Part shown: positions 1-8,963 of the stretch, one piece after another | Position numbering within the stretch: position 1 is the stretch's first letter | How the letters are laid out: the number at the start of each line of letters is the position of its first letter | Source of the DNA: Streptomyces cellostaticus | GTDB lineage: Bacteria > Actinomycetota > Actinomycetes > Streptomycetales > Streptomycetaceae | Direction: 5' to 3' | NCBI RefSeq assembly: GCF_023630175.1 | Contig: NZ_JALLIN010000018.1 | Coordinates: forward strand, 1-64,000 | Length of the DNA: 64,000 nucleotides | The notes under the pieces: model-generated | What the model was told of the DNA's origin: nothing | What the model saw: only the letters and a program-made list of their open reading frames with translations | Databases searched by the model: none | Made by a program: the position numbers and the translations under genes

Positions 1-6
1 GCGGGG

Positions 7-40
7 GTGGGGGGCGACGGCCGGGGGGGTCGCCCCCCAC
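7..40. terminator. GC-rich hairpin, likely terminator of the TetR operon
   Basis: Perfect 12-bp arms (7-18 and 29-40, GTGGGGGGCGAC and its complement) around a 10-nt loop lie 13 bp past the stop of the minus-strand TetR gene. No T-run follows, which is usual for Streptomyces terminators. Confidence 0.6.
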
Positions 41-53
41 CGCTCGTGCCCGG

Positions 54-656
54 TTACGGGCGCAGCGCCCGCAGCAGCAGGTCGGCGAGGTGGTCGGCGA
101 CCTGCTGCGGGGTGAGCGGGCCGTCGGGGCGGTACCAGGTCGACAGGTGGTGGACCGAGCCGAAGTGGTAGTCCACGACCAGGTCGGCCGGGGTAGCGGT
201 GGAGAAGACGCCCTCGCGCTGGCCCTCCTCGATGAGCGCGCGGAAGCGCTCGTGGTAGCGCCGGCGCTCGGCGCGCACCTGCTTGTTCTTCTCGGGGCTC
301 AGATGGTGCATGGAGCGGAAGAAGATCATCGCGTCGTCGAGGTTCTCGATCGTCGTGACGACGACGTCCGCCGCCGCGCCCCTGAGCCGCCTCTCCACCG
401 GCTCGTCCGCGTTCGCGAAGGTGTCGAGGCGCTCCTGCTGGATGCGCAGCACGCGCGCGTACACCTCGTGCAGCAGGTCGTCCTTGGAACCGAAGTAGTG
501 GTACAGCGCCCCCTTGGTGACGCCGGCCGCCTCCACGATCTCCTGCACCGAGGTGCGGTCGTAGCCCTGCTCGGCGAAGAGGCGGGTGGCGGCGTCCAGC
601 AGCCGCCGCGGGACGGGCGTACCGTCTCCGTCCGTCGTCCTGGGCACTGCCGCCAC
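54..656 (-). CDS. TetR/AcrR family transcriptional regulator
   Basis: A 200-residue TetR-type repressor. The N-terminal helix-turn-helix (about residues 17-62) carries LFAEQGYDRTSVQEI and GVTKGALYHYFGSKDDL, the family signature; the C-terminal half is a helical ligand-binding domain. The gene begins with GTG 17 bp after the stop of the acyl-CoA ligase on the same strand and is probably the third gene of an SDR-ligase-TetR operon. A second GTG at 647 is an alternative start. It resembles TetR repressors of fatty-acid or sterol catabolism that sense acyl-CoA thioesters, so control of its own operon through the palindrome at 3169-3181 is likely but inferred. Ligand unknown. Confidence 0.9.
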   Translation of the reverse strand: MAAVPRTTDGDGTPVPRRLLDAATRLFAEQGYDRTSVQEIVEAAGVTKGALYHYFGSKDDLLHEVYARVLRIQQERLDTFANADEPVERRLRGAAADVVVTTIENLDDAMIFFRSMHHLSPEKNKQVRAERRRYHERFRALIEEGQREGVFSTATPADLVVDYHFGSVHHLSTWYRPDGPLTPQQVADHLADLLLRALRP

Positions 657-673
657 CTGCCTTTCCGTCGTGT

Positions 674-2353
674 CTATCGACTGTCGTTCCCGCTGTCCTG
701 CGCCCGGGTGCGCAGTTCCCGCCGGAGGATCTTCCCACTCGCCGTCTTCGGCAGGTCGGGCAGGATCTCCACCTGGCGCGGGTATTTGTAGGCGGCCAGT
801 CTCTCCCTGCAGTACGCCGCGAGTTCACCCGGGTCCGGGGCGGCGCCCGGGCGCAGGCTGATGTAGGCCTTCACGGTCTCGCCGCGGTAGCCGTCGGGGA
901 CGCCGACGACCGCCGCCTCGCGCACCGCCGGATGGGTGTACAGGACGTCCTCGACCTCGCGCGGCCAGACCTTGAAGCCGGACGCGTTGATCATGTCCTT
1001 CTTGCGGTCGACGACGTAGAGCCAGCCCCGCTCGTCCATGAACCCGATGTCGCCGGTGCGCAGTTCGCCGTCCGGGAAGGTCTCGGCGGTGGCGTCGGGG
1101 CGCCGCCAGTAGCCGGGGACGACCTGCGGGCCGCGTACGACGATCTCGCCCTGCTCCCCGAAGGGCAGCTCCTCGCCGCGGTCGTCCACGATCCGGACCA
1201 CCGTGTCGGCGCCGGGCAGGCCGACCGAGAGCGTCCCGGAGACCGGGTCGACGGGCGCCTCCAGGCCGGGCGGCACGGAGGCGCAGGGCGCGGTGCACTC
1301 GGTGAGGCCGTAGCCGGTGCGGATGTAGGGCCCGAAGCGCTCGCGGAACCGCTCGACCAGGGCGGGCGGAACCGGCGCGCCGCCGGAGGAGATGTTCGCG
1401 AACGACGAGAAGTGCTCCGGGGTGACGTCCGGGTGCGCCGCGAGGGCCATGAACGCGGTGGACGGGCCGACCGTGTAGTGCGGGCGGTGCTCGGCGAAGG
1501 CGGCCAGGACCACACCCGGCTCGAAGCGGTAGGTGAGCACCAGGGTGCCGGCGCTGTTCAGACAGGCGCCGAGCTGGCAGACCATCCCGGTGATGTGGAA
1601 GAGGGGCGCGAGCGCGTGGTAGACGGGTGCCTCGGGCAGGGCGAGGCCGGTCCGCTGGCGCTCGGCGTTGTACATGATGTTGGCGTGGGTGTTGGTGGCG
1701 CCCTTGGGGGTGCCGCTGGTGCCCGAGGTGTAGCTGATGAGGGCGATGTCGCCGGGGCGCGGGTCGCGGCCCGCCGGAGCCCGGCCGCCCTGCCGGGCCA
1801 CGGCCACGAGGTCGTCGGCGTCGGGGGCCTGGGGCAGCCGCTGGAAGGCGAGCACACGCGGGTCGTCGCGGGTCTGGAAGTCCAGCTCGCAGGCGGTGAG
1901 CACGATCCGCACCGGCGAGTCGGCGGCCGTGTCGCGCAGGTAGGACTCCCAGGACCGGTCGGAGCAGATCAGCGCGGCGACCTCGCCGTCCCGCAGCACG
2001 TGGGCGACCTCGGCCGACTTGTACATCGGGTTGACGGGCACGACGGTGGCGCCCGCCTTCCAGGCGCCGAGGACCGCGAGCACGAAGTGCGGGGAGTTCT
2101 GCAGCAGTACGGCGACCCGGTCGCCGCGTTCCAGACCGCGCCCGGCGAGGTGGCCGGCGACCGAGTCGCTCAGCTCGTCGGCCTCGCGGTAGCCGAGGCA
2201 GGCGTCGAAGTAGGTGAGGAAGGTGCGGTCGGGGGCCTCGGCCACCGCGCGGCGCAGGGCGTGCACCAGGGAGTCGGCGGGCTCGACCGGGGCCCGCTGG
2301 GCCTCGTCGAGCAGGGCCAGCCAGGGCCGGGTCGCGTAGCGGGAGTCGTTCAC
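674..2353 (-). CDS. AMP-dependent acyl-CoA synthetase/ligase
   Basis: A 559-residue member of the ANL superfamily (acyl-AMP formation, then thioester transfer to CoA). Visible motifs in order: phosphate-binding loop YTSGTSGTPKGA near residue 205, the YGLTE adenine-binding motif near 347, the hinge region RTGDIGFMDERGWLYVVDRK near 433, and the C-terminal catalytic lysine motif PKTASGKILRRE near 540. The start chosen is GTG at 2353, which overlaps the SDR stop as GTGA, so the two are translationally coupled. Length fits long- or medium-chain fatty-acid, aryl or CHC ligases. The SDR and TetR partners suggest catabolic activation of a lipid or aromatic acid; the substrate cannot be read from sequence. 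Confidence 0.93.
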   Translation of the reverse strand: MNDSRYATRPWLALLDEAQRAPVEPADSLVHALRRAVAEAPDRTFLTYFDACLGYREADELSDSVAGHLAGRGLERGDRVAVLLQNSPHFVLAVLGAWKAGATVVPVNPMYKSAEVAHVLRDGEVAALICSDRSWESYLRDTAADSPVRIVLTACELDFQTRDDPRVLAFQRLPQAPDADDLVAVARQGGRAPAGRDPRPGDIALISYTSGTSGTPKGATNTHANIMYNAERQRTGLALPEAPVYHALAPLFHITGMVCQLGACLNSAGTLVLTYRFEPGVVLAAFAEHRPHYTVGPSTAFMALAAHPDVTPEHFSSFANISSGGAPVPPALVERFRERFGPYIRTGYGLTECTAPCASVPPGLEAPVDPVSGTLSVGLPGADTVVRIVDDRGEELPFGEQGEIVVRGPQVVPGYWRRPDATAETFPDGELRTGDIGFMDERGWLYVVDRKKDMINASGFKVWPREVEDVLYTHPAVREAAVVGVPDGYRGETVKAYISLRPGAAPDPGELAAYCRERLAAYKYPRQVEILPDLPKTASGKILRRELRTRAQDSGNDSR

Positions 2354-3123
2354 CGGGCGGCCTCCCACTTGCGCTGGATGTGGTTCATGCCGGACAGCCA
2401 GCGGTCGGGGGCCGCCGCCCGCGCCTGGTGGAACTCGGCCACCTCGGGATGCGGCAGGATCAGGAAGCGGTCGTCCTCGATGCCCCGGAAGAGGGCGTCG
2501 GCGACGTCCTCCGGCTCGATCGCGGTGGGCTGGAGCACCAGGTCGCCCGCGCTGCCGGTGGCGGCCAGCATGTCGGTGCGGACCCCCTGGGGGCAGATGG
2601 CGTGCACCTTGACCCCCCGGTGGCGGTAGGTGAGTGAGAGCCACTCGGCGAAGGCCAGCGCACCGTGCTTGGTGACGGCGTAGGAGGGGGCACCGATCAT
2701 GGTCAGCAGCCCGGCGGCCGAGACGGTGGAGACGAACCGGCCGGCGCCGCGCTCCAGCCAGCCGGGCAGCAGCGCATGGGCGGCGCGGACGTGCGCCATC
2801 ACGTTGACGTCCCAGGACAGCGCCCAGGCCCGCTCGTCCAGGGCTGTCCCGGCTCCGGGGTCCTCGAAGGCGACGCCCGCGTTGGCGCAGTAGACGTCCA
2901 CCATGCCGCCGAGGGCGTCACGGGCCGCGTCGACGACGGCCGAGGCGTCGCCGGGCACCGCGATCCCGCCGATCTCCGCGGCCACGGACCCTGCCTTGGC
3001 CGCGTCCAGGTCGTTGACCACCACGCGGGCGCCCTCGGTGGCGAACCGCCGGGCCAGCGCGGCCCCGATCCCCCCGCCCGCTCCGGTGACGACCACTCCC
3101 GCATCCCGCACGGCTTCCACCAT
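2350..3123 (-). CDS. Short-chain dehydrogenase/reductase
   Basis: A 257-residue classical SDR with a Rossmann fold. The TGAGGGIG cofactor loop lies near residue 12, NAG after beta-4, and the catalytic Ser (VSTVSAAG, near 135) and Tyr-x3-Lys (SYAVTKHG, Tyr near 147) are all present, so it should be active with NAD(P)H. The ATG at 3123 is preceded by a good AAGGAGA ribosome site. It is first in a three-gene operon with an acyl-CoA ligase and a TetR regulator, and a TetR-type palindrome lies 46 bp upstream. Oxidation or reduction of a hydroxy/keto group on an acyl or terpenoid substrate is plausible; the specific reaction is unknown. Confidence 0.92.
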   Translation of the reverse strand: MVEAVRDAGVVVTGAGGGIGAALARRFATEGARVVVNDLDAAKAGSVAAEIGGIAVPGDASAVVDAARDALGGMVDVYCANAGVAFEDPGAGTALDERAWALSWDVNVMAHVRAAHALLPGWLERGAGRFVSTVSAAGLLTMIGAPSYAVTKHGALAFAEWLSLTYRHRGVKVHAICPQGVRTDMLAATGSAGDLVLQPTAIEPEDVADALFRGIEDDRFLILPHPEVAEFHQARAAAPDRWLSGMNHIQRKWEAAR

Positions 3124-3168
3124 CGGTCTCCTTCTACACGACGCGACTCGGCTCGGCGACGGCCAGAC

Positions 3169-3181
3169 TAACCGGTCGGTA
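3169..3181. promoter_or_regulatory. TetR-type operator upstream of the SDR operon
   Basis: TAACCGGTCGGTA, with a palindromic ACCG-GT-CGGT core, sits 46 bp before the SDR start codon. The reverse complement, TACCGACCGGTTA, is almost identical to TACCGACCGGTA at 23665-23676, where another TetR gene is adjacent. Binding by the operon's own TetR is inferred. Confidence 0.55.
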
Positions 3182-3305
3182 TGTGTGAGGGAAGGGCGGC
3201 CGGATCAAACCTAGGGGCGCGGGGCCGTTCCCGGTGCGCGGCTCCGCGGCGTGGGCGCGACCCCGCCACGCACGGCCCGCACTCCTCAGCCACGGAGGTC
3301 TCCTC

Positions 3306-4532
3306 GTGCACCTGTCCAGACGGAGCGTACTGGCGGCGGCCTCGGTCACCGCCACCCTCCCGGCGGTCCCGGCGACCGCCGCGGAGCACCCGCGCACGGG
3401 CTTCGAGCAGCTCGCGGCCGACGGGTACCGCGTCCTCGACGGCCGGCGCGTCGGCGTCGTCACCAATCCCACCGGCATCACCCGGGACGCCCGGCACATC
3501 GTCGACGTCATGCACGCGGACCCCCGAGTGCGGCTGACCGCCGTCTTCGGCCCGGAGCACGGCTTCCGGGGCACCGCTCAGGCCGGCGGCTCCGAGGGCC
3601 GCTACGACGACCCGGCGACCGGGCTGCCGGTCTACGACACGTATCTGAAGAGCGGGCAGCCGCTGGCCGACGTCTTCACCGCCTCCGGCGTGGACACGGT
3701 CGTCTTCGACATCCAGGACGTCGGCGCGCGTTTCTACACGTACATCTGGACCCTCTACGACTGCATGGAGGCGGCCGGGCTGGCGGGCAAGAGCTTCGTC
3801 GTGCTCGACCGGCCCAACCCGGTGACCGGCCGCTCGGCCCAGGGGCCGGTGCTGCACCGGGAGTTCGCCACGTTCGTCGGCCGGCAGCCGATCGCCCAGG
3901 CGCACGGGATGACGGTGGCCGAGCTGGCCCGGCTGTTCAACGGGGAGTTCCTGGACGGGCCCGTCCCGCTGGAGACGGTCCTGATGACGGGCTGGAAGCG
4001 CGACCGGTTCCTCGACGCCACGGGCCTGCCCTGGGTGCCGCCGAGCCCGAACATGCCCACCCCGGACACCGCGCTGGTGTACTCGGGGACCTGCATGTTC
4101 GAGGGCACCAACCTCTCCGAGGGGCGCGGTACGACCCGGCCGTTCGAGCTGCTCGGGGCCGAGGGCGTCGACGGGCGGTGGGCGGCCGCGGCCAACGCGG
4201 CCGGGCTGCCGGGCGTGCGGTTCCGGGAGGCGTACTTCACGCCCACGTTCTCCAAGTTCCAGGGGAAGACGGTCGGGGGCGTGCAGATCCACGTGCACGA
4301 CCGCGCGGCGTTCGACCCGGTGCGCACCGGGATCGCGCTGCTGGTGACCGCCCGCAGGGTCTGGGACGGCTTCGCCTGGCGCCCGGACGACTGGATCGAC
4401 AAGCTCACCGGCTCCACCCGGGTGCGCACGATGATCGACGCGGGCGCGGACACCGACGAGGTCGTCGGCGCCTGGCAGGACGAGCTGGCGGCGTTCCGGC
4501 GGGTCCGCGGGCAGTACCTGCTCTACAGGTGA
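3306..4532 (+). CDS. DUF1343/NamZ-type exo-beta-N-acetylmuramidase, Tat-exported
   Basis: A 408-residue secreted protein. The GTG start at 3306 follows a GGAGGT site near 3293 and gives an N-terminus LSRRSVLAAA, a twin-arginine signal ending near ATAAEHP. The mature part carries the hallmarks of the DUF1343 (NamZ) family: VTNPTGITRD, FGPEHGFRG, DIQDVGARFYTYIWTLYDC, LDRPNP and SGTCMFEGTNLSEGRGTTRP. NamZ enzymes release N-acetylmuramic acid from the non-reducing ends of peptidoglycan fragments, so this is likely a cell-wall recycling or scavenging hydrolase acting outside the membrane. An upstream in-frame extension lacks a signal at its N-terminus and was rejected. Confidence 0.9.
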   Translation: MHLSRRSVLAAASVTATLPAVPATAAEHPRTGFEQLAADGYRVLDGRRVGVVTNPTGITRDARHIVDVMHADPRVRLTAVFGPEHGFRGTAQAGGSEGRYDDPATGLPVYDTYLKSGQPLADVFTASGVDTVVFDIQDVGARFYTYIWTLYDCMEAAGLAGKSFVVLDRPNPVTGRSAQGPVLHREFATFVGRQPIAQAHGMTVAELARLFNGEFLDGPVPLETVLMTGWKRDRFLDATGLPWVPPSPNMPTPDTALVYSGTCMFEGTNLSEGRGTTRPFELLGAEGVDGRWAAAANAAGLPGVRFREAYFTPTFSKFQGKTVGGVQIHVHDRAAFDPVRTGIALLVTARRVWDGFAWRPDDWIDKLTGSTRVRTMIDAGADTDEVVGAWQDELAAFRRVRGQYLLYR

Positions 4533-4613
4533 GCCGCCCCCTCTGGCCAACTCCCCCGGCCCGCAGGACGATGCGCCCGGAACGCACCGTTTCGGGGCAC
4601 GAGGGAGCCTGTC

Positions 4614-5900
4614 ATGGCGGATCCTGGGATGAGCGTGACTCCCTACTGGGAGCTGACCTTCGACGCGGACGGGGACGTGGACGGCTCCGAACGGGACCGG
4701 CTGCGGGCCGGGGTCGGGGACCGCGGCGTCCGTGACCTGATCGTCTTCGCGCACGGCTGGAACAACGACCGGTCCGGCGCGACGGCGCTGTACCGCAGGT
4801 TCTTCGCCCCGGTCCCGGGCCTCGCCCCGCGGGCCCGGATCGGGTACGTCGGCGTCGTCTGGCCGTCGATGCGGTTCTGCGACGAGCCCATCGGGGACCT
4901 GCCCCGGTCGGTGGCGGCGCAGGCGGCGCCGGGCGCCGTGCTGGACCGGGACACCCGGCGCGCCCTGGCCGCCGCCTTCCCGGGCCGGGCCGACGTGCTC
5001 GACCGGCTGGCCCGGCTGCTGGACGAGCGGCCGGCCGGGGACGGGGGGCTCGCGGAGTTCGGGCGGCTGGTGCGCCTGCTCGTCGAGCCGGGACCGGGCG
5101 CGCCCGAGGTGGCGGACCTCCCGGAGGAGGACGGGCCGGTCCTGTTCCGCCAGGACCCGGCGGCGGCCTGCGCGGAGCTGGCCGGCGCCCTGGCGGGCCT
5201 CGACCCGGCGGAGGGGTTCACGCTGCCGAACCCCTGGAACGGCGCCAAGGAACTCCTGCGGCAGGCCACGTACTACACCATGAAGCGGCGTGCCGGGACG
5301 GTCGGCGAGCACGGGCTGGGGCCGGTCCTCGGGCGGCTGGCCGCGGCGGCGCCGGGCGTGCGGGTGCATCTGGTCGGGCACAGCTTCGGCGGGCGGCTGG
5401 TGTCCTTCGCGCTGCGCGGGCTGCCCGCCGGGGTGCGCGCGGTGAAGTCCGTGACGCTGCTCCAGGGCGCCTTCTCCCACTACGCGTTCGCCGCCCGGCT
5501 GCCGCACGACCCGGACCGCGCGGGGGCGCTCAGCGGCCGGCAGCGGCGGATCGACGGGCCACTGGTGTGCTGCTACTCGCGCTTCGACTCGGCACTCGCC
5601 ACGTTCTACCCGCTGGCGTCGCGCTGCGCTGACGACGACCGCTCGGTCGGCGGGCTCGCGCTGGGCCGGATGCTGGGCGAGCGCTGGGGGGCGATGGGCC
5701 ACGACGGGGTGCAGGGGGTGCCGGGGACCGGCACCCTGACCCTCGCCGCGGCCCTGCGCGGCCCGCTGCCCGCGTCGGGCTGCGTGAACGTCGACGCCGC
5801 GGCGGTGGTGCGGCGCGGCGGTGCGCCGAGCGGGGCGCACAGCGACATCGCGCACCCGGAGCTGGCGCGGGTGGTGCTGGCGGCGGGCCGTATCGGGTGA
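4614..5900 (+). CDS. Alpha/beta-hydrolase-like protein of unknown function
   Basis: 428 residues, ATG preceded by GAGGGAG at 4601. The N-terminal stretch LIVFAHGWNNDRSGATALYR and the later HLVGHSFGGRLVSFALRG (near residue 250) match the oxyanion-hole and nucleophile-elbow (GxSxG) motifs of alpha/beta hydrolases. From memory, relatives in Streptomyces databases often bear the label serine-threonine protein kinase, but none of the kinase motifs (glycine loop, HRD, DFG) is present, so that name looks wrong. No signal peptide is seen; it should be cytoplasmic. An esterase or lipase activity is possible. The gene converges with the penicillin acylase gene, 21 bp away. Confidence 0.8.
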   Translation: MADPGMSVTPYWELTFDADGDVDGSERDRLRAGVGDRGVRDLIVFAHGWNNDRSGATALYRRFFAPVPGLAPRARIGYVGVVWPSMRFCDEPIGDLPRSVAAQAAPGAVLDRDTRRALAAAFPGRADVLDRLARLLDERPAGDGGLAEFGRLVRLLVEPGPGAPEVADLPEEDGPVLFRQDPAAACAELAGALAGLDPAEGFTLPNPWNGAKELLRQATYYTMKRRAGTVGEHGLGPVLGRLAAAAPGVRVHLVGHSFGGRLVSFALRGLPAGVRAVKSVTLLQGAFSHYAFAARLPHDPDRAGALSGRQRRIDGPLVCCYSRFDSALATFYPLASRCADDDRSVGGLALGRMLGERWGAMGHDGVQGVPGTGTLTLAAALRGPLPASGCVNVDAAAVVRRGGAPSGAHSDIAHPELARVVLAAGRIG

Positions 5901-5921
5901 CCCGCCGCCGTCGCCCGGCCG

Positions 5922-8708
5922 TCACCGGTGCGAGGTGTACTCCACGACCTGCTGGAAGGTGGGCCGGTTCTGCCAGCTGATCCTGCCGTGCTTGATGCCG
6001 CCCAGGGGACGCTGCGCGATGGAGTCGGCGCACCACTGGTCGCCCGCCGAGCACTGGTCGTCGCCGGGGTAGACCTGGGCCGCGGTCCGTCCGGCCGCCT
6101 CCTTCAGGGTCGCGATCAGGGCGTCCCGGCAGGCGGCGAGGCTGCCGCCGCCGCAGTACTTCCGCGCCAGGCCGTCCCGCACGGGTTCGCCGAGCACCGC
6201 CCGGAGGTCCTTGTCGACATAGCTCCACCAGCCGTACTGGAAGGAGCTGCCGGCGTGCGATCCGGTGGGGCCGTGGCCGGCCGACGGGGTCTCGTCCACG
6301 GGGAGGTTGCGGGTGAACGCGGTGTACAGGTCGCCGCCCAGGCCCGGTTCGAACTCGGCCTTCACCAGCAGCGGCCACCAGGCGTCCAGGATCCGGATGG
6401 CGTCCGCGTCGGCGTACTTCCTGGAGCCCGCGGAGGTCTCGGTACGCCGGGCCCCGGCGGTCACCCACGCCTGGAGCCTGCTCACCGCGGCGGCGGCCGT
6501 GGAGTCGGTCACCGGCGAGGAGCCGATCACCCGCAGCAGTTCGGGCAGGACGTCCTCGGCGCGCAGGTCGGTGAGGGCCGCGTCCGCCATGGCCTGCACC
6601 AGTGCGGCGCGGGTCACCCCGCCGGTCGCGACCAGTCCCGCCACCCGGTCGGCGAGCAGGTCGCCGCGGTGCACGGAGCCGTCGCCCCAGGACGCGGTCG
6701 TGTAGTCCTCGGCCTGCTTGTTGTTCCAGGAGATGTAGTAGTCCTGGTCGACGGAGTTCGGATGGGCGGAAGCCGGGGTGTAGTCGGCCGTGTTGGTGGC
6801 CGGGTCCCAGTTCCGCCACTCGTAGGCCGGCTCGGCCAGCACCGGGAACTCGGCGTCGACGCCGCTCGCCCGGACCGGGTTGTCGCCGCTGTTGTAGTAG
6901 GCGGTGTGCTGCGAGTCGGCGTAGAACCAGTTGAAGGTGTAGTTGATGTGCTGGGCCGCGCTCCGGAAGTCCTCCGGGCCCTTGACGTAGCCGGGGTCGT
7001 TCAGCATCTGGAAGCCGATGATCGAGTCGGCCTCGTGCAGGTAGGAGGAGCGCAGGGTGGTGTAGGCGACCTTCTTGCCGCCCACCGTCGCGCGGTACCG
7101 CACCGGCCCGTACTTCGTGCGCCACACCCGCATCGTGTACGAGCCCGCGGCGGTGCCGTCCGCCGCGGTGGGCTTCCAGGCGTTCTTCCGCTCGACCTGG
7201 TCCATGGCGGTGCAGGTGCCGTGGTAGAGGTAGTGGTGGTCGTCCTGGCACAGCTCGACGGCGTAGGTGTCGATGATGTCCTGGCCGGAGGTGGTCGCGC
7301 TCCAGGAGTAGTCCTGGCCTCGGCCGAGTTCGACGTACATGCTCAGGCCCGCGAAGGAGGCGCCGCGGGCGCTGATGCCGGGGCCCTGGATCTCCTGGAG
7401 CATGAGCAGTTGCGGGGCGAAGTAGCCGGTCTGCGGTCCGAAGACGGCGACGGGATGGCCGCCGGCGGTGTACTCGCCGCTGACCACGAGGGCGTTGGAC
7501 ATGCCGCGCCGGGCGGAGCCGAGCGCGGTCCGGGCGGCCGCGTCGGAGGCGCTCCTCGCGCTCGCGGTGGCGGCGCTGCCGGTGCGGTCGTGCACGAGCG
7601 GCTCCTCGGTCACCGAGCCGGCGTCGGGCAGCGCCGTCCCCCTGGGATCGGCGGGCCGGCCCGCGTACGGGAAGCTGCTCCCGTCGTGGACGGTGAGGGC
7701 CGCCTCGGCGTCGTTGCGCATCCGGAACGACTCCCAGACCCTGGTGCCCTCCTCCACGCCGTAGCGGGACTGGGCGGCGATCAGGGAGAGGGCGTTGTTC
7801 ACCTCCCCGCCCCCGCCGGAGCCGAACAGCGAGCCGATGACGGAGGCCAGGGCCACCAGGTCGGTGATCTTGAAGTGGTCTATGGTGCCGGCGTTGGTGA
7901 TGGCGTTCTTGTGGCCGGTCAGGACGTACTCACCGGGGAAGTAGCGGCCCCTGTCGGAGGCGTCGATGTAGGAGTTGATGCCGTCGAGATAGGCGTCCGC
8001 GTCGGCGAGGGCCTGCTGTCCGCGGGTGCCGTTGCGGGCGACGGCGTTGTCGATCTGCGTCTGCAGATCCGCCTCGGTGTACGGCGCGTCACGGTAGAAC
8101 TGCTGCTCCAGGCCCTGGTTGGCGGCCGCGCCGCCCGCGAAGCCGGTGAGCTGCCCGCGGCCCACGTGCCGGAAGACGTCCATCAGCCACAGCCGGTCCT
8201 CCGCGGCCGCGTACCCGGCGCCGAACTCGGTGCCGTACCGGGTGGCGCCTGTGATGTGCGGCACACCGGTCTTCTTGTCGCGGACGATGGTCACGTCACC
8301 GCGGCCGGCCGGCTTCTCGGTGGAGGCGACCTGGTCGGAAGGGACGCCGAACGACGCGTCGTTGAAGAAGGTGTTGATCTTCGCGTCGGTAAGCCCGCGA
8401 TATCCGGTGGCCAGGCCGGCGTAGGGGCCGAGCTGGTCCTCGGCGTGTGCGGGCTGGGTCCCGAAGACCTGGTTGAGCAGGATCTGGGCGAGGGTGGCGT
8501 TGCCGTTCTCACCGGGCGGCAGGACGTCCGAGCACCGGCCGCCGCAGTAGTCGTTCGAGGTGGCGGGCTCGGCGGCGGTGGCCCGGGCGACCGGGGAGAG
8601 AAGTCCGGCGACGAGAACGCATATCGACGCCGCCTTCAGGAACCCGTTGAGCCTGCGGGGAGTTCTCACTTCGTCGAACAGCACGTTGCGCGGGGCGCGC
8701 CGTGGCAT
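5922..8708 (-). CDS. Secreted penicillin acylase family N-terminal nucleophile hydrolase
   Basis: 928 residues from an ATG at 8708 with a perfect GGAGGAG site; a longer in-frame start is not needed. A hydrophobic stretch near residues 25-45 ending at ATAAEPA is a signal peptide. The family's self-cleaving precursor layout is visible: an alpha part, a spacer, then MSNALVVSG where Ser404 would become the N-terminal nucleophile of the beta chain after autoproteolysis. An HNR-like VFGPQTGYF region follows. Relatives deacylate penicillins, lipopeptides (aculeacin) or acyl-homoserine lactones, releasing the acyl chain. Quorum quenching or antibiotic processing is possible; the substrate is unknown. 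The gene is monocistronic. Confidence 0.9.
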   Translation of the reverse strand: MPRRAPRNVLFDEVRTPRRLNGFLKAASICVLVAGLLSPVARATAAEPATSNDYCGGRCSDVLPPGENGNATLAQILLNQVFGTQPAHAEDQLGPYAGLATGYRGLTDAKINTFFNDASFGVPSDQVASTEKPAGRGDVTIVRDKKTGVPHITGATRYGTEFGAGYAAAEDRLWLMDVFRHVGRGQLTGFAGGAAANQGLEQQFYRDAPYTEADLQTQIDNAVARNGTRGQQALADADAYLDGINSYIDASDRGRYFPGEYVLTGHKNAITNAGTIDHFKITDLVALASVIGSLFGSGGGGEVNNALSLIAAQSRYGVEEGTRVWESFRMRNDAEAALTVHDGSSFPYAGRPADPRGTALPDAGSVTEEPLVHDRTGSAATASARSASDAAARTALGSARRGMSNALVVSGEYTAGGHPVAVFGPQTGYFAPQLLMLQEIQGPGISARGASFAGLSMYVELGRGQDYSWSATTSGQDIIDTYAVELCQDDHHYLYHGTCTAMDQVERKNAWKPTAADGTAAGSYTMRVWRTKYGPVRYRATVGGKKVAYTTLRSSYLHEADSIIGFQMLNDPGYVKGPEDFRSAAQHINYTFNWFYADSQHTAYYNSGDNPVRASGVDAEFPVLAEPAYEWRNWDPATNTADYTPASAHPNSVDQDYYISWNNKQAEDYTTASWGDGSVHRGDLLADRVAGLVATGGVTRAALVQAMADAALTDLRAEDVLPELLRVIGSSPVTDSTAAAAVSRLQAWVTAGARRTETSAGSRKYADADAIRILDAWWPLLVKAEFEPGLGGDLYTAFTRNLPVDETPSAGHGPTGSHAGSSFQYGWWSYVDKDLRAVLGEPVRDGLARKYCGGGSLAACRDALIATLKEAAGRTAAQVYPGDDQCSAGDQWCADSIAQRPLGGIKHGRISWQNRPTFQQVVEYTSHR

Positions 8709-8963
8709 GGCAGCTCCTCCCGACGGGGGTGGGCCGGACGTTACCGCCGGTATCCCCGAGATTGAAGATGAACATGCGTCAACTTTCGGAGTCACCGGAG
8801 CGGCGCCCGGCGGTCAACCAGGGGCGCCTTATGGGAGGGCATCGGAAAACGGATGGAGCCGGATCGTGTGTCGATACGTCTATTCGACGACGTCGCGAGG
8901 AACCCGTACGGCGACGGAGAAGTGACGCAAGAGCGGACGCGGGTGTGACGGAGGTGCATGGCG

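Noticed and set aside
932..2629. Long plus-strand open frame opposite the ligase gene
   Set aside because: A GC-rich antisense shadow with no domain; the minus strand carries all conserved ligase motifs.
674..2644. Extending the acyl-CoA ligase to the in-frame start at 2644
   Set aside because: The extra 97 residues overlap the SDR gene and are Arg/Gly/Pro-rich shadow sequence; GTG 2353 gives a normal N-terminus and a GTGA overlap.
3168..5855. Very long minus-strand frame across the NamZ and hydrolase genes
   Set aside because: Antisense shadow; both plus-strand genes have signal or catalytic motifs and ribosome sites.
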